DNA from: Channa striata | Lineage: Eukaryota; Chordata; Actinopteri; Anabantiformes; Channidae | Assembly (NCBI GenBank): GCA_033026295.1 | Contig: CM065185.1 | Coordinates: forward strand, 7,316,001 to 7,380,000 | Direction: 5' to 3' | Length of the DNA stretch: 64,000 bases | Shown here: positions 1-12,680 of the stretch, one piece after another | Layout of the letters: every line of letters begins with the position of its first letter | Numbering within the stretch: the stretch's first letter is position 1 | The notes under the pieces: model-generated | Database searches by the model: none | The model's input: only the letters and a program-made list of their open reading frames with translations | What the model was told of the DNA's origin: nothing | Translations under genes and position numbers: made by a program

Positions 1-329
1 TAAATTTAGAGGTGGTTTAAATGTTTTGGTCCCCTCATTTATTTTATATTTTAAAGAATATTAATCTGATATATTATTCAGAAAAACAAGAAATTTCAAA
101 GCGTTCACATACTTTTTCTTGCCACTGTATATTTTAGCTCTCATTTTTTCTAGACTTGATCTTGCACATCAAATGTAATTTAATAAATATTTTTATTTTA
201 TTGCACCTTAATCCAAACAAGTATTAGGGCAGCAATTATGAGCTACAGCGATAAATCCAAAAGGTTCAACGCATAAGAATCTGTGTATTATTGTCATGGT
301 TGTTGTTGTTGTTGTTTGTGAGCTGAGGA

Positions 330-372
330 GAATATATATATATACATCTGTATATATATACATATACATCAA
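330..372. repeat. TA-rich simple repeat
   Basis: Two short (TA)n runs are separated by a CATCTG-like spacer. This is an ordinary microsatellite in intergenic DNA. Confidence 0.8.
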
Positions 373-1140
373 GTTAATACTGAAGACCTCTCTCTGCTGC
401 TTTCACATTCTTAGCATTTGATAGATTTCAAAACCTTTAAAACAATACAGGGAATTTAAACATTAACTAAGACAAGTTCTGCCCTAATTTGAAAAAGAAA
501 AATATATGTTCTTTGGCAATGATTGTCTTAAGTTGGTTTGGGAGCAGGGGCTAAAAAAATCTGAAGGACACCTGATGAATCAGACCCAATGAATCACAAC
601 CATTTGTGTTTGGTTAAAAAAAAACATGTCTTCAGCAACGTGCACACGTCATGGGGGTACAAAATGACCCAAGATGAACAAATTTGATTTATTTTTTGCC
701 TAAAACTGCACAAATTGCAAAGAGAATGACAGGAGACTGTTCATTATCCCAGGAAGGAAACTGCACTTTAGTTCAGGTGAAGTCAAAATGTTCTTACTGT
801 GTTGTTAAATTGTGTAATGAGCATTGCTGAGGCTCTTTATTTGACATGTATTTATAGCTACATTTTGGGAACTGGTTAAGGCTGATAGAGGAGCAGTCTG
901 ATGACGTTAGAATTAAAAATTCATAGTGTTAAAATGTTTACAATTTCACCAAGAGGACACTCACCCGCCAAACGTCTAACATGGAAGAGACATGTGATGT
1001 TTATATCCTTTTGGGTGGTCCACGTCCCCTACGAACCTGTTTAAGACATACAACATGTATTAAAACTGCCAGTGTAAGTGAAGAACATTTTTAAAAGTCA
1101 CAATTCCTTTGTTGCCCTCCATTCCTGACTGAACTGATCT

Positions 1141-1265
1141 CTTGTGGCCGGCCTTAGCTCAGGGCGTCTGCCAGTTGCTTGGTCAGCAGTTCGGTTCCTG
1201 GTTCCTGTATAAGTCATGTTGATTTAAAACATCAGTCAAAGTCCTTAACTGTAACTGTGATGTAT
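1141..1265 (+). mobile_element. Possible degraded tRNA-derived SINE fragment
   Basis: A TAGCTCAGG box-A-like motif (near 1155) is followed about 35 bases later by GTTCGGTTCC, a box-B-like motif. This is the spacing of a tRNA-derived SINE head. The tail is not recognisable, so this is weak. Confidence 0.3.
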
Positions 1266-4200
1266 CGATATAACGTTGCATTCAACATCAGCATTTAAAC
1301 ATTCCAAACAAATGTTGCTAAAACTTTCATTCTGGCTACGGGACCCGTTTTAAAATGCTCCATGATATGATACAGTATGTGTGTATTAGATGGTACGATC
1401 AGTTCATCCTTTGGGAACCAAAGAGTCCACCTATGCAGTTATTGTCAGTCGTCTAATGCCACCAGGCCTGGAAACATGAATTTATCAGTTTAGGAAAATA
1501 ATTAGTAACTACTTTGAATAATAAGAATTAACTGCTTTCATTATTCTCACACAGTATAGTAATTTAAGTAGTAGTAAGACAAAAGAAATTTGAAAAGATT
1601 TTGAGATTATGAGTGTACTGTTTATTAATATACCTATTGTCAGATTAACCCGTAATGAAGGTTAAGTGTTGCCTTCATTCATGTCCACTGGGTCAGTTCA
1701 AACAATAGTAAATGGATTAAAATACACACAGCACGTGTCTCAGGTCCAGTTCTGAGTCAGGAACTCTGAGTGAGGACAAGCAAAAAAGTGAAAGTGTTCA
1801 AAAATGAAGAACAGCATCAAACTATGACATGTTCTCTTGATCATTTTAAGTTAGAAAGCTTGTGCCGCAGCAGACAGACTGTGTCTACAGCTGCTCATCC
1901 TCCTAAACTCAGCAAGTATTTCATAAGTCTGTGGTACATGGCAGAATGGCTTCAGTGGGAGATTCAGTGACAGCAACACACATACGCATCAAAGATTTTT
2001 TGGTGTGTGTGATGCAGCCAGAATCAAACTCTTCAGCTCTATTTCAGACTGCATCAGAGTCTCGTAGCTCATTAACCATTGAAGACAAACCCTGCTGTGG
2101 AGCACTGGGGTGGCAGCCTCTTGCTGTCTGAGAGCGTTTCACTGGCTGTACTTTGATGCTTTTGAAGAAAGTAAGAACAATGAATGTAGTCAGTGGAGCC
2201 AAACTGCTACAGATGGACCTTTTGGACTGCAGGAACACACAGACCTCCTAACTTGGGGCTTCACATAGCCTGAACTTTGGGAAAATGGTGAATTACGGTT
2301 TGGTGTTCCACTCAGATCTGCCCTCTGCCTCCGCACATTTCCAGGAATTTCAATGAGCAGTGCTAAACTTTAGCATTAAAAAAAATATGCACACTTTATC
2401 TATGTCCAATCTCAATTTCACACAATCAGCTCCTAATTTCCTGTCAGACACTGAAAAATGTGGAATCACACCAGTGCTCAGAGTGAGAGATGAAGCAGCA
2501 GCAGAGCAGACTGATGAAGTTATATTTTGCTCTTACGTCACACTCTGCTGTAAACTTGCATGAAGCCAGAAGTTTAGAAAGTTTGAACATTCTAAATGCA
2601 TGACATTCCAAGCCAATATTGTTGAGGTTAAGCTCGCATGCTCAAACCCAGACTCTAGGGACGATCTGAATACATAAAAAAGAAAAATAATTAGTGGTAA
2701 TTGACCCAGAAATGGGAAGTAAAATGTAAAAAATTGAGCCATTACTGCTAAGTGGGGCACATTATATCACAGGCTTTTACTCTGTCCCCATTATTCATAT
2801 TTTACTTTTTTAACCTTATGACACTTCAAAAATCATCTCACAGGCACTTTTGGATTTTCTCAGAAGAACAGCCTGCTTTTGCCTCTGCTCTTTTAAAAAC
2901 ACATTTTAATTGTGATGAGTCTCGGTGCTAACAACGGCATTCAGATTCATCTTCACAGTCACCGATGGACATAATTCTTCAGAGAGGGACATGTTTTTGT
3001 GCCTCTCGCTTACGCAGCAGCAAAATGTGCACTTTAGCCCAAAACCTGCTCAGAACATTTACCTTTAAATTGCTGCCAGTAAATGTTTTTGTCTGAAACT
3101 TAATAGCAGTACCAGGCAGGTCAGTGCATTTCATTTATGCATTTCATGACCCCGTTCTCTGATCTCAACAAATGGTAAAAGCAGCTTCAGCAGGCACAGA
3201 AAACTGCAGTGAAATAATGGTTTAGATTTTTAAATTATAGGGTCTCGAAACATGTTTCCATCTAAAGATGTTAATTGGACAAGCAGAATAAATCCTGAGC
3301 GTTCCTGAATCCTTATTGTTTGATGGTTGCCAGAAAGATTCAGCGTTACCAGCATCTCACAGCATCATCATGAAAGCTCTTCGTGATGATCAAGGTGAGA
3401 AGAAATTGAACGTTTAACCAGAAACTCAAGAAATAATCAAGCAGATTTTCAATGTATTCACCATGAGCCTTCAACTGTGGCTTTCAGCCACTGTTTCAAG
3501 AGAAAATCCTCATAAAAAATGGATTTTATTACTGATTGCGTTATGTTTATTCAGTGTCCGTACTCAGTGAAGTATTTCTTACACACACTCCACCATCATG
3601 TGTTACAAAGACAGCACTCAGACAAACAGCTGTGAGTCCACAAGCAGCGTCACACAGCAGACACACATAAGAGGTGCTCGGCTGGCTTTTCTTCAGCTGT
3701 GCAGAAGCATTTCAAATTTGCTAAATTGTTAGTGTTTCATACTTGAACTGCATGATGATGTATCTCCTTCATGTGTGACTGGCTTTGACCCATTTCTCTA
3801 CCATTTTACATACAATCCACGCTCTTCAGTTTTGACACTCTCCTTGTAGAAAATACTCATCCTGAGCCTGTAATTGCGCTAAGCCGGTGATACATGGATG
3901 GCCATATGATGACATGTATGGATGACAATTTTCTCGAGTGGTTTTCATCAGTGGTGCTCGGTGAAAGTGCTCTCTCTATGTGAAGATGAATTGAGAGGGG
4001 CATACAAGACTGCAACGCATTTATCTGTCAGATGTTGCTTGTTTTCTGTGGACATCTGGGTGTGAGTACACGTACTGTAGCCGCTCCATCTATTATTTTG
4101 GGCTTGATGAGAAAACAGTGAAGTTATGTAATAAACCAAAGGGAACACATTTGTTTGGCGCTAATCTGAATGACAGAGTTGGCCTGAAATTTCACACTTT

Positions 4201-5480
4201 TTTCCGTTCGCAGCTAGAAGATACAGGTTTCCTTGGTGACCCACTGTTTTTTAGGTGGCAGCGGAGCCTCCCACTCACAGAACTGCTGAATACATTTGTG
4301 ATTCTGATTGGAGAAGTAATTACATCCAGAGTGGCACACAATGGAGGGACTGTGCTGGAGTGTGTGTGTGTGTGCTTGGTATTTCCATGTCAGCCCCAGT
4401 CTGTGGGCAGGTGAAGATGTTTATCCATGTACAGATTTTAAAGGTTGCAAAGGGGAAAAAACGTGAAGCGGCTTTTGTGTGGCTGACTCATTTACCTCGT
4501 CTTTGCGGTTTTGTGGCTGTTGCCATTAGAGGGGAGATTAACTTTTCTGAGATATCACGCAGCTCTTTTGTCCTCTCGCTTTATTTAATGTCACAGAACA
4601 TACATGCAGTCACGAAACAATTTACAGTGACACAGGAGGGCAGAAACAGAGAGAGACGTGAAAATGGCTGCCGATGTCATGCTCGACTCAAACACTGCAC
4701 TGAAAGACAAATATCCTGATGATAAATTGTACTGCATATGAAGACTAAGGTATCACAGATTCTAGTGTTCTGACTGAGCTAACAACAGTAACACAAATAA
4801 ATATTAAACACATCAACCCTATTGAAACTGTACTTGGTTAATGAAAATTGTGAGTTATAAAGTACAAAAAAGTCACTTTACAGTTTGACCTGCTCAAACA
4901 ACACACTGTATTCTTCGTGATTGTTTGAGAAAAAAAGAAAGTGTAACTCAGAACCGGCTGATTGGAGGTTTGACCCTTTTCAACAGTGAACTCTTGAATG
5001 GCTCTTGAGTGTAATTATTTCCAAAAGCGAGTTAGGCCAGTTTTTCACAAAAAGTGCCCAGTAAAGTTAAAAAATAGTTCTGCAATAGGCGAGTGTACTG
5101 ATGGTTTAATGAACTGGACTTCAGAAATGGCAGGGTCAAAAATGGCACCACAGAAAATATGGCACACAGTGTTCAAAGATTTTGGACCTTTAGTATTAAA
5201 GGAAAAATTTAAGAATTGTGGAAATGAAACTGACTTAGCTTCGCATAAAAACTGTCACGACCTCTAAACACCACATTTAATGTGGCACCTTAAATAAAGC
5301 AGAAATCAGCCTATTTCCAAATAACATGATCCAAATAACCCTAATCAAGAAATAGTCCAGTGCACAACGCTGCACAAATCATAGATTTGTTGCTTACACT
5401 TACGCCTTATTATATTATTTTGTGTCTAGAATAAAAGTCATTTTTTTCCTTTCAGTAGAAGTGTCCTCTGGGAGCATTGG

Positions 5481-5620
5481 TGGCCTGAAGGTTAGAGAAG
5501 ACTGGACTAGCAGGGTAAAAATCTGACTGGGACAAGTGAAGAAGCAGTGCCTGTCTCCGTCCTCATTAACAACACTATGGTGCCCTTCAGCAAGGCCCGA
5601 ACGTGCTCGGTGAAAATATT
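5481..5620 (+). mobile_element. Degraded tRNA-derived SINE (fish type)
   Basis: The head reads GGTGGCCTGAAGGTTAGAGA, a tRNA-like box A arrangement. About 100 bases on comes a GTGCCCTTCAGCAAGGC motif, which resembles the GTGCCCTTGAGCAAGGCAC element of many teleost SINE bodies. The middle is diverged and I cannot fix the ends. Family assignment would need a repeat library search. Confidence 0.5.
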
Positions 5621-6408
5621 GCTTGTGCGCTCGGATGTAGAGGTTTTGCACACAGTTCACACCATCGAGGAGTTATTAATTTTGCGAGCGCCGCTCTCAT
5701 TTGTGTGGATGAGTCAGCTGCAGTGAAAGACGAAAGCAAACGTTACAATACTTTGTCGAATCATTACAGTTTTGGTATGATAAAGTCGTACTGTACATTG
5801 TGTGTGCTGAGTCCGACATGCTTTTCTGTTGTTTTTGGTGTTTAGAAACACGCTTGTTATCGTGTTATCAGTTTCTGCATTGGAAGGAGGGCGGTCATCC
5901 TAGCGAGGGCCCCACACACGCAGGGTGCTGCTGAAAAACAGAAGAGGCGTCTCATTGAGTCCACGCTGAAAAAAAGATTTAAAAAATAATTCTTAATGTG
6001 AAGAGGCTTCTGTGACCACTGAACAGCACCGCCAGCAGTGCAAAGGAAATTATGTCTGTCTCAACAGTAAGTTTTGTAACATTTTTTTCAGTTTTTTTTA
6101 TATGACCTATACCTGGGAGGGAGGGATGGATGGATTGGATTACACAGATTTTGCTTGCATGTTGTAGCTTGATTATAGCTACAACATGGAAGTAATTAGT
6201 GAGCCACAATTAGTGAGCATTAGAGGTGCAGACACCGTTATACAAATCCATCCTATCTACAGACTCTATGCGAAACTGTCCAGCTGCTGGCTTTGTGCTT
6301 TGTACTGACCATATCCTTCATACTGACATGAATGTGGTCTTCTCATCTCCTTTAACTCTCAGCAACATAAATAAATAATATTTAAAACTTTTCCTTGAAC
6401 ACAGTCAA

Positions 6409-7793
6409 TCACATGTTGGTGTCTTTGTGTATCATGACCAGGCTGGATGGTGCTTCCTGCACCCTTCTCCCTCGCAGAACAGGAGTAAGAACATTTTGGA
6501 CGGAGTGAGACACTCTCAGCAGAAGATCCTTCAGTCCAGCTCTGTACTCTTTTCGGATCAGGCAGTAGAGCACTGGGTTGAGACAGCTGTTTGCGTGAGC
6601 CAGGCAAACAGTCAAGGGGAAGGCGTAAGCCTGGGCATTGTAGAAGGCTTTACTGAAGGGCACCATGTCGAATTTGATCAGTACGCCCCACAGGGTGAGA
6701 GCCTGGTTGGGCAACCAGCAGATGAAAAAGGACAAAACTACAATGGTGACAGAGCGGGTGACTTTGGAGCGGCGGCGGTGGCGTCCCCTCTCACATTCTG
6801 ACCTTTCAGTGGCGCCCCCACTGACCATGCTGCTCACAACGCGCCGGCTCAGGATGAACCTCAGGAGGAGGAGGTAGCACACGGAGATGACAATCAAAGG
6901 GACTACAAATCCCAAGAGGACTTTCTGTGTCTGGTAGAGCCCAAGCAGGACTTGATGATCCCAGTGTCCCGAGTCAGAGTCGGAGAACCGCACTAAGCAG
7001 AGCTCATCATCCACAGAAACCTGGGAACACAAAAACAACCGCTTCAGAGGCTGCACACACAACTGACATCAGATGAAAATCAAATGAGGGAAAATCAGGA
7101 TTCAGGTGGGCCTAAACATTTTAAAAAGGGGGCTGGACTAGGCCCCCCCTACACACAAGATGAAGGGCACATTTAGAAAATGGGTAAAAACACCCCAAAT
7201 GTTATTAATAATTGAACATTTCTCCTCTCACTTTACACCCTCTACACGTGGTTGGTGTCAAACAGCTCCTGCATTGGCTCTTCAAAAAGATGATCAGTTA
7301 CAAAAAACTGGGGAAAGAAATGGTCTCAGTCAAGACTACCAACCTGGACTGTGGTGGAGTAGAAAGCGTGAGGCAGCGTGGCCACCAGTGACACCACCCA
7401 GATGGACAAACTGGCCCACTTGGCTCTTGCAGCCGCGGCCCTGGGGCTGTCCATCCTCAGGGAGGTGACCAGGGATCGGTACCGGGTCACGCTCATGGCC
7501 GTGAGGAAGAAGACGCTGGCGTACATGTTGAGGGTGGTGACCGAGCTCACGATCTTACACATGACCCGGCCGAAGGGCCAGCGGAAGTCCAGCACCGTGT
7601 CCACGGCCCAGAAGGGCAAAGTCAGGACGAACTGGAGGTCTGTCAGCGCCAAGCTCATGACGAAGCAGTCGATGGAGGAGTGGTGGTGGCCCCGGCGGCG
7701 GGAGTGGAGCAGGAGGAGAGCCAGGAGGTTCCCGACGAGCCCCAGGACGCAGACCACCAGGTAGACCAGGGCAATGAGGACCCGCACCTGTCC

Positions 7794-7824
<31 letters not shown>

Positions 7825-8103
7825 CTCACACATGCTCATCCATGCAGATTTCATATTCCACCCATGTTGGGAACCTACCGCCAGGTTGGCGCTGTCTCCG
7901 TGCAGGTCCAGGGAGGACTCCTCGGACAGGATCTGCAGCCAGCAGTTCAGGGACAGGTTGAAAGCTGCCAGGTTGGAGGCTGCTCCTGCCGGACTGACCA
8001 GTGTGGAGATGTCGCGCTCATCCTCTTCTCCACCGCACACGCTGGCGGTGGTCGTGGGTCCGGCTCCGGGTCCGGGTCCCGGGTCGCTGCCGTTGCTCTG
8101 CAT
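6409..8103 (-). CDS. rxfp3: Relaxin-3/INSL5-type receptor, RXFP3-like GPCR (three exons)
   Basis: Class A peptide GPCR of the plasma membrane; family members bind relaxin-3/INSL5 peptides and couple to Gi/o. Exons on the minus strand are 8103-7879, 7787-7344 and 7020-6409, all joined in phase 0, giving 426 aa. The N-terminus (about 75 aa) has N-glycosylation sequons NGS and NLS. TM1 starts near residue 78 (GLVGN). TM2-3 carry LALTDLQFVLTLPFWAVD and the disulfide Cys in MCKIV. The usual DRY is TRY, as in RXFP3. ECL2 has ELCLVRF, TM6 has FFICWLPNQAL, TM7 has NSCLNPVLY. Human RXFP3 is a single-exon gene; here introns split it, as in some teleost paralogues. Intron 1 is only 91 bp and mostly (TG)n. 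Which teleost rxfp3 paralogue this is cannot be told without a tree. The ATG at 8103 has A at -3. Confidence 0.88.
7794..7820 (-). repeat. (CA/TG)13 microsatellite in intron 1 of the RXFP3-like gene
   Basis: Read on the coding (minus) strand, 13 TG units end 6 bases before the exon-2 boundary, followed by GGACAG. The repeat therefore sits where a polypyrimidine tract is normally found. Confidence 0.95.
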
Positions 8104-8360
8104 GATTCCGCAGACCCAAAAAGAAAAACCGACTCCCTCTGCAAAATTAAGTTGTGCAGGTGTCGGATGAAGAAAGCTTCATCCTCCTCGTCCTGTTTAG
8201 GCAGTTTAGAGGTCAAAGTCTCAGAGCTGCAGCTTTTATTCAACTCTCTTTCTCCTCTGGCATTTTATTTTGAAGAGTCTGTGGAATGTCCGGCCAGGAG
8301 TCCGACAGGATGCGGCCGCCGCTTCTCTCCGTGATGCTGACAGCATCCACAGACCGGAGG

Positions 8361-8368
8361 CTTTTATA
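8361..8368 (-). promoter_or_regulatory. TATA box of the RXFP3-like gene
   Basis: The minus strand reads TATAAAAG about 260 bases upstream of the start codon at 8103, next to GC-rich DNA. A start site about 30 bases downstream (near 8335) would leave a 5' UTR of roughly 230 bases. That UTR contains at least two upstream ATGs: one at 8243 opens a 98-codon frame that overlaps the receptor start out of frame, and one near 8261 opens a very short frame ending MPEEKES. Confidence 0.6.
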
Positions 8369-8369
8369 G

Positions 8370-11300
8370 TGGCCGAGGCTCCTCACCGCCGCTCGGTGGC
8401 GCAGGCGATGGCAGGAGATAGTGGGGAAGAATGAGCTGCACCAACTTCTAGTCTGAGTTTGAAGCTCAGCTGAATTTCTCTCTTCAGTTTCTATTAAAAG
8501 ATACAATCAAAGGTTTTTAAATGTTTTATGTGCAATTCTTATGATTCATGGGTGAGCAGGGTGCTTGGTGGGGGAATAATTGAGCAGCCTGATACACAGC
8601 AAAGCATTCAGTGTTTTCTTAATTGAATTCCTAATGGCCTTTTAATGCAGCATCCAACATGTGAGCCACAAGGCATTTCACCGTCTTACGACCACAGCAG
8701 CCTTTTTGTGTGCCATAAGGCTGCATTTCATTGTCATTTTTATTCATTTGGATGGAGCTGCACTCTCAGATGTTATGTCAAAACATCACCTTTAATATTC
8801 TTGCATGTGATATGAAGCAAAATTATACAGGATGGTATTTTCAGAAAGGTTTCACTTCCCTACCAGGGTATGTTAATTGTTAATGTGCATCTGAAATGAT
8901 GCATATCAGATGAATGATGAATTAGATTTCAAACAGCTTTCAGTCTTGTGAGAGTGAAGGTGTGTGAGATGTGTGTTTTCATTTGCATTTCTTATAGGTC
9001 ACTGTTGGTATTCACACAGCGAGCTGCTGTGGCTGACTGTGCATTAGAGAGGAAAAAAGAGGCAGATGCAAAAAAAAGAAGACCTTCAATCATTTTTTTA
9101 AAGTGAAGTTTAGAAATAGGCCACAGTGGGTGAACTTTGAAAGTTGGTAACTTTTCAGACTTAGCAGCGTTTTGCACAAACCTTTCACTTCCATTTTGGA
9201 TTTATTACAGAAGTTGTTCAACATGGCAGTGTGTCACATCCTGTCCCTCAGGAAACGGCAATGCCTCACCAGTTTTCTCTATGTGACATCAAATAAATCT
9301 CCTCTCCTCTGAACTGCTGATTGAATGTCCAACCAAGAAAATTGGAGACAGTTTATTCTCATTACTGTTTCTTTGTTTGATTATATATGAGCAGTCAGGG
9401 ACATGTCCAAATACAAACAACAGTAATTTGTTGACAGTTTCTTTTTCCCTTTAATGTTTGAGATGGATGGAGATGAAGATATGGCTGGACTCCTGAATCG
9501 CCCTTATGAAGCTGCTCATTTACATTCCACTGAAATATTCTTATATGCTTAAAAACGTCTAACTTAATTTTCATCAATTTATCTTTGTTTTCCAACCTAA
9601 AAAAAACAAAGACATCAGCATCATCTTGAATTGAGTCAACCCCCCACCCCCATTTACATTCTTTTCAAATTCTGCATAAAACATGCAAATCTTTTTTGTG
9701 GGAGAGAAGCATTTCAACAGTTTATGGTGGAAATACAGAGGCCAGTTTGACTTTTTCAAATGAGATTGTTATAATTGAAAGTGGTCTTTAGTGAACTGCA
9801 TATGCTCCTTGCAACAGCTTCTGTGTTTTATTGTCACCGTGCCCGCATTCACAGGCCTGCATTCAGTTATTCAGATACTGACTCCTGGCCGACCAGGAAA
9901 TTCACTGTTCTCTCCCTTTGTCAGTCCTTGGTGGAGAGAGCATCTTCCGGACAAAGTGATTTGATTCACAGCCTGAATGGCTCCCTCCTCATTTCTGCAA
10001 ATTATACAACACAGAAGAAGTGGAAGGCAGAGATCTAATCATCATCTCAAACTGTGTCCTTGACTCAGAGTAGTGACAAGTGAGGTTGAAGAAAATGGTT
10101 TCAGACAAGCACGGACTTTTTATAAGTTTGAGGGTGTGCATGAAAAATCATTTTGAAATGGAGAAAGTTTAAAATTAGTAAACATCTTAAATAATAAAAA
10201 ATAATTATTCTTAAATAATAAAAAATAATTATTCAATCTTGCACTACTATCATTAAAAATACATAACAATGATATATACAACATACATAACTTTTGTTTG
10301 GAAATCAAAATCCTCATTATTGTGATAATAATCAATCATCATCTATGTATGGCTTGGATTACAGGTTTTAATGTGTTTATTCTTCTCTTCTCATCTAAAA
10401 TAATGATATTTTCCTCCTGTGACCTTCTTTCTCCACTCAACTCTCACTGAGTCTTGCTGACTAAATTACTGCACAAATCTATAACTTGGTATCACACCAC
10501 TACGACACAGTCTGTTAAGCAGCATGATCACTTTCTCACTCCCACTGTGAATAGTGTACTTGTATATTGGGTTAGATTTGCTGAGTGTGTTTTTAAATTA
10601 GAAAGTTTTGTTCTTCTCCTTAATTCCTGTAACAGCTTGAACACTCAGCAACGATCTGTTAAATGGCACCTGCACTAGAAACAAGGTTAAAGCCTGGATT
10701 TTAGAAATATTGAGGCCTTTTGTGGATCTAAAGATGATTTATGACTTCCTATCCAGTAGATAATCATAAGGTGCTCCCCTAATATCACCTTGACATTTAG
10801 GACAGACGTGAGGACATAACAAGCTTCTTGTATAGCTTATTTTAGCATTTACCTTAAAGCACCACTGTGCCTTTACAGTTTAGAAGACTAATTGTTTCTG
10901 TGTCAGCTGTATGTATATATCCAAACCAAGTTTTAAAAAAACAGCATGTGTGATGTGTGTGTAATGATGGATTGGAAATTCTTCAAATCGTTATACTATA
11001 AATGCTTCAAATAATATTGAAACTCTAATTTATGGATATGGTCGTATTCTCCAGTGTCTCTGGGCTGTGGGTAATAAGCGGGCTACAGTTTGTCTTGACT
11101 AATCTTCTTTAATAAAGGGCAACATGGCAAGACATTTAACTTTCACTCAGCCTGCATTTACCTCTCGTTTCAACTCGTGTCACCTCTACAACACGGTAAC
11201 GCAGGGCAGGTAGGAATCACAGTTACTTCTAACCAAAGCGGCATATTAAACCATTAAACCATACACACAATATGTAAATGAAATAATAAAGAACTGTATC

Positions 11301-12680
11301 TGATAAAGAAGCAATCTGTATGTCGCTTTGGAAAAAACATCTGCAAATGACTAAATTCACCTGTGCAACTTAATGTAATTAATTTGAAATAATTATACAT
11401 GTTCAGTTCTTCTGTGTATAGAATAAAAGTATAATACATATCAGTACAGTTAATTCAAATATTCAAGAAAAATAACGTGCAGTAATTAGGGTTACAATAT
11501 TATAAGGGAACCCAGTTTCCTCAATCTTAGCTGAGGCACGGTCTGAAAATCGTCCTATAGTCCAGAGTATCTTACGGCACTGGTCTGAGCTGACTTTCTG
11601 ACTCTCATCAGATGCTCCTTGAATCTTAAAACTAATGTGACTGTCATGTCCTTATTATTTGTCTAGGACACTACATGCACAGGATGTGTCCTGGTTGACA
11701 CTGACAGAGACGTGTGACTTGTAATGTATTAGGGACAGAAACGAAGATTAGGATGAAAATGGTGTTTCTTTTCCCCCACACACTACAGGGCAGACAGTAT
11801 GTCACTTGCTTCATAACTGAACCAGAGTTACAGGGACTCCCTGCCACACATGGCGGCTTCAGTCATTATCCTTCAGATAACATCAGCATTAGACACTGAA
11901 CTAGAAAAAAGCACTTCACCTCCGGATAATTATGCTTCCATAATTTGTGTTTTCCTCCGATATTGAAATATATTTACCTGTTTCCCATATTCACTACTGG
12001 CATGAAAGAGAAGCCTATTATGAGTTTCTTTAGAGATAAGAAATCATCCAGCAACTTTTTTTTCTAAAGTAATTTATTTTGGGAGCGTGAGGGCAAATTA
12101 TTTCTGTTTTTAAAATATTGCCTCGTTATGTTTTGGATGCCAATATCTTCCAAACTTGATGAAAAATCCTTCATCTTATTTTAGTGTTTTCATTGTCGTG
12201 TGCTTTGTCAGCATTGACGTAATTATTACAAAATTAAACTAACTTCCCTTTATAAGGCTTTTGATAATTTAAAGTAAATAATAAAATACAGCAGTGAATG
12301 TACATTTGTGTTGTTTTACAGATCATAGATGGATACATAATTCAGTACATCAGTAATAAAATATCAGATCCCTGAGGCACCAAAATAACAAACTTCGTCC
12401 GTGTGGATGACCTCCTTACCCACCTCCGTCTGAGTGAGTGTAAGAATCGTTAATTTAGCTCTGTCAATGTTGGAGCAAGTAGTCAACACAGCATCTCACT
12501 CAGTCTCCGCAGTGTTAAACAGATGCTGGAAAGCAATCAAACTGCTCATTTGGATGCTGCTCTTGTAAGGAAGCCTGCACTTATCCTGCCCAAAGTCTTA
12601 ACAATATCAGTATTCGTCCTGATGCATGTGAGCTGTGTGGTGAGAGCACGGGAAGTCTGCTGTGGTGATATTTTTCTCCA
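8370..12680. other. Intergenic region between the RXFP3-like gene and creb3l3
   Basis: Mostly AT-rich DNA with no supported exon on either strand. It should include the creb3l3 3' UTR at its right end (below 12681); a TTTATT on the plus strand at 12073-12078 is a possible but distant minus-strand poly(A) signal. The only internal structure I see is a short tandem duplication at 10186-10233. Confidence 0.6.
10186..10233. repeat. Perfect 24-bp tandem duplication, two copies
   Basis: Two identical 24-base units, each starting CTTAAATAATAAAAAATAAT, lie head to tail in AT-rich intergenic DNA. Confidence 0.9.

Larger units (their letters stand above)
1..6408. other. Non-coding left flank, no gene recognised
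   Basis: I find no exon, RNA gene or conserved coding stretch here. Open frames are short (154 codons at most, 4255-4719), lack family similarity and run through low-complexity runs. The stretch is AT-rich and holds a TA-rich simple repeat near 330-370 and two degraded SINE-like pieces. Its right end is the presumed 3' untranslated and downstream region of the minus-strand receptor gene that stops at 6409; I found no clear AATAAA for that gene. Confidence 0.6.

Noticed and set aside
4255..4719. 154-codon open frame in the left flank
   Set aside because: No family similarity, runs through a (GT)n stretch, no splice or promoter context; best read as chance.
7378..8334. Long plus-strand frames opposite the RXFP3-like gene
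   Set aside because: Antisense shadows of GC-rich receptor exons, rich in Arg and Gly with His-Thr runs from the CA repeat.
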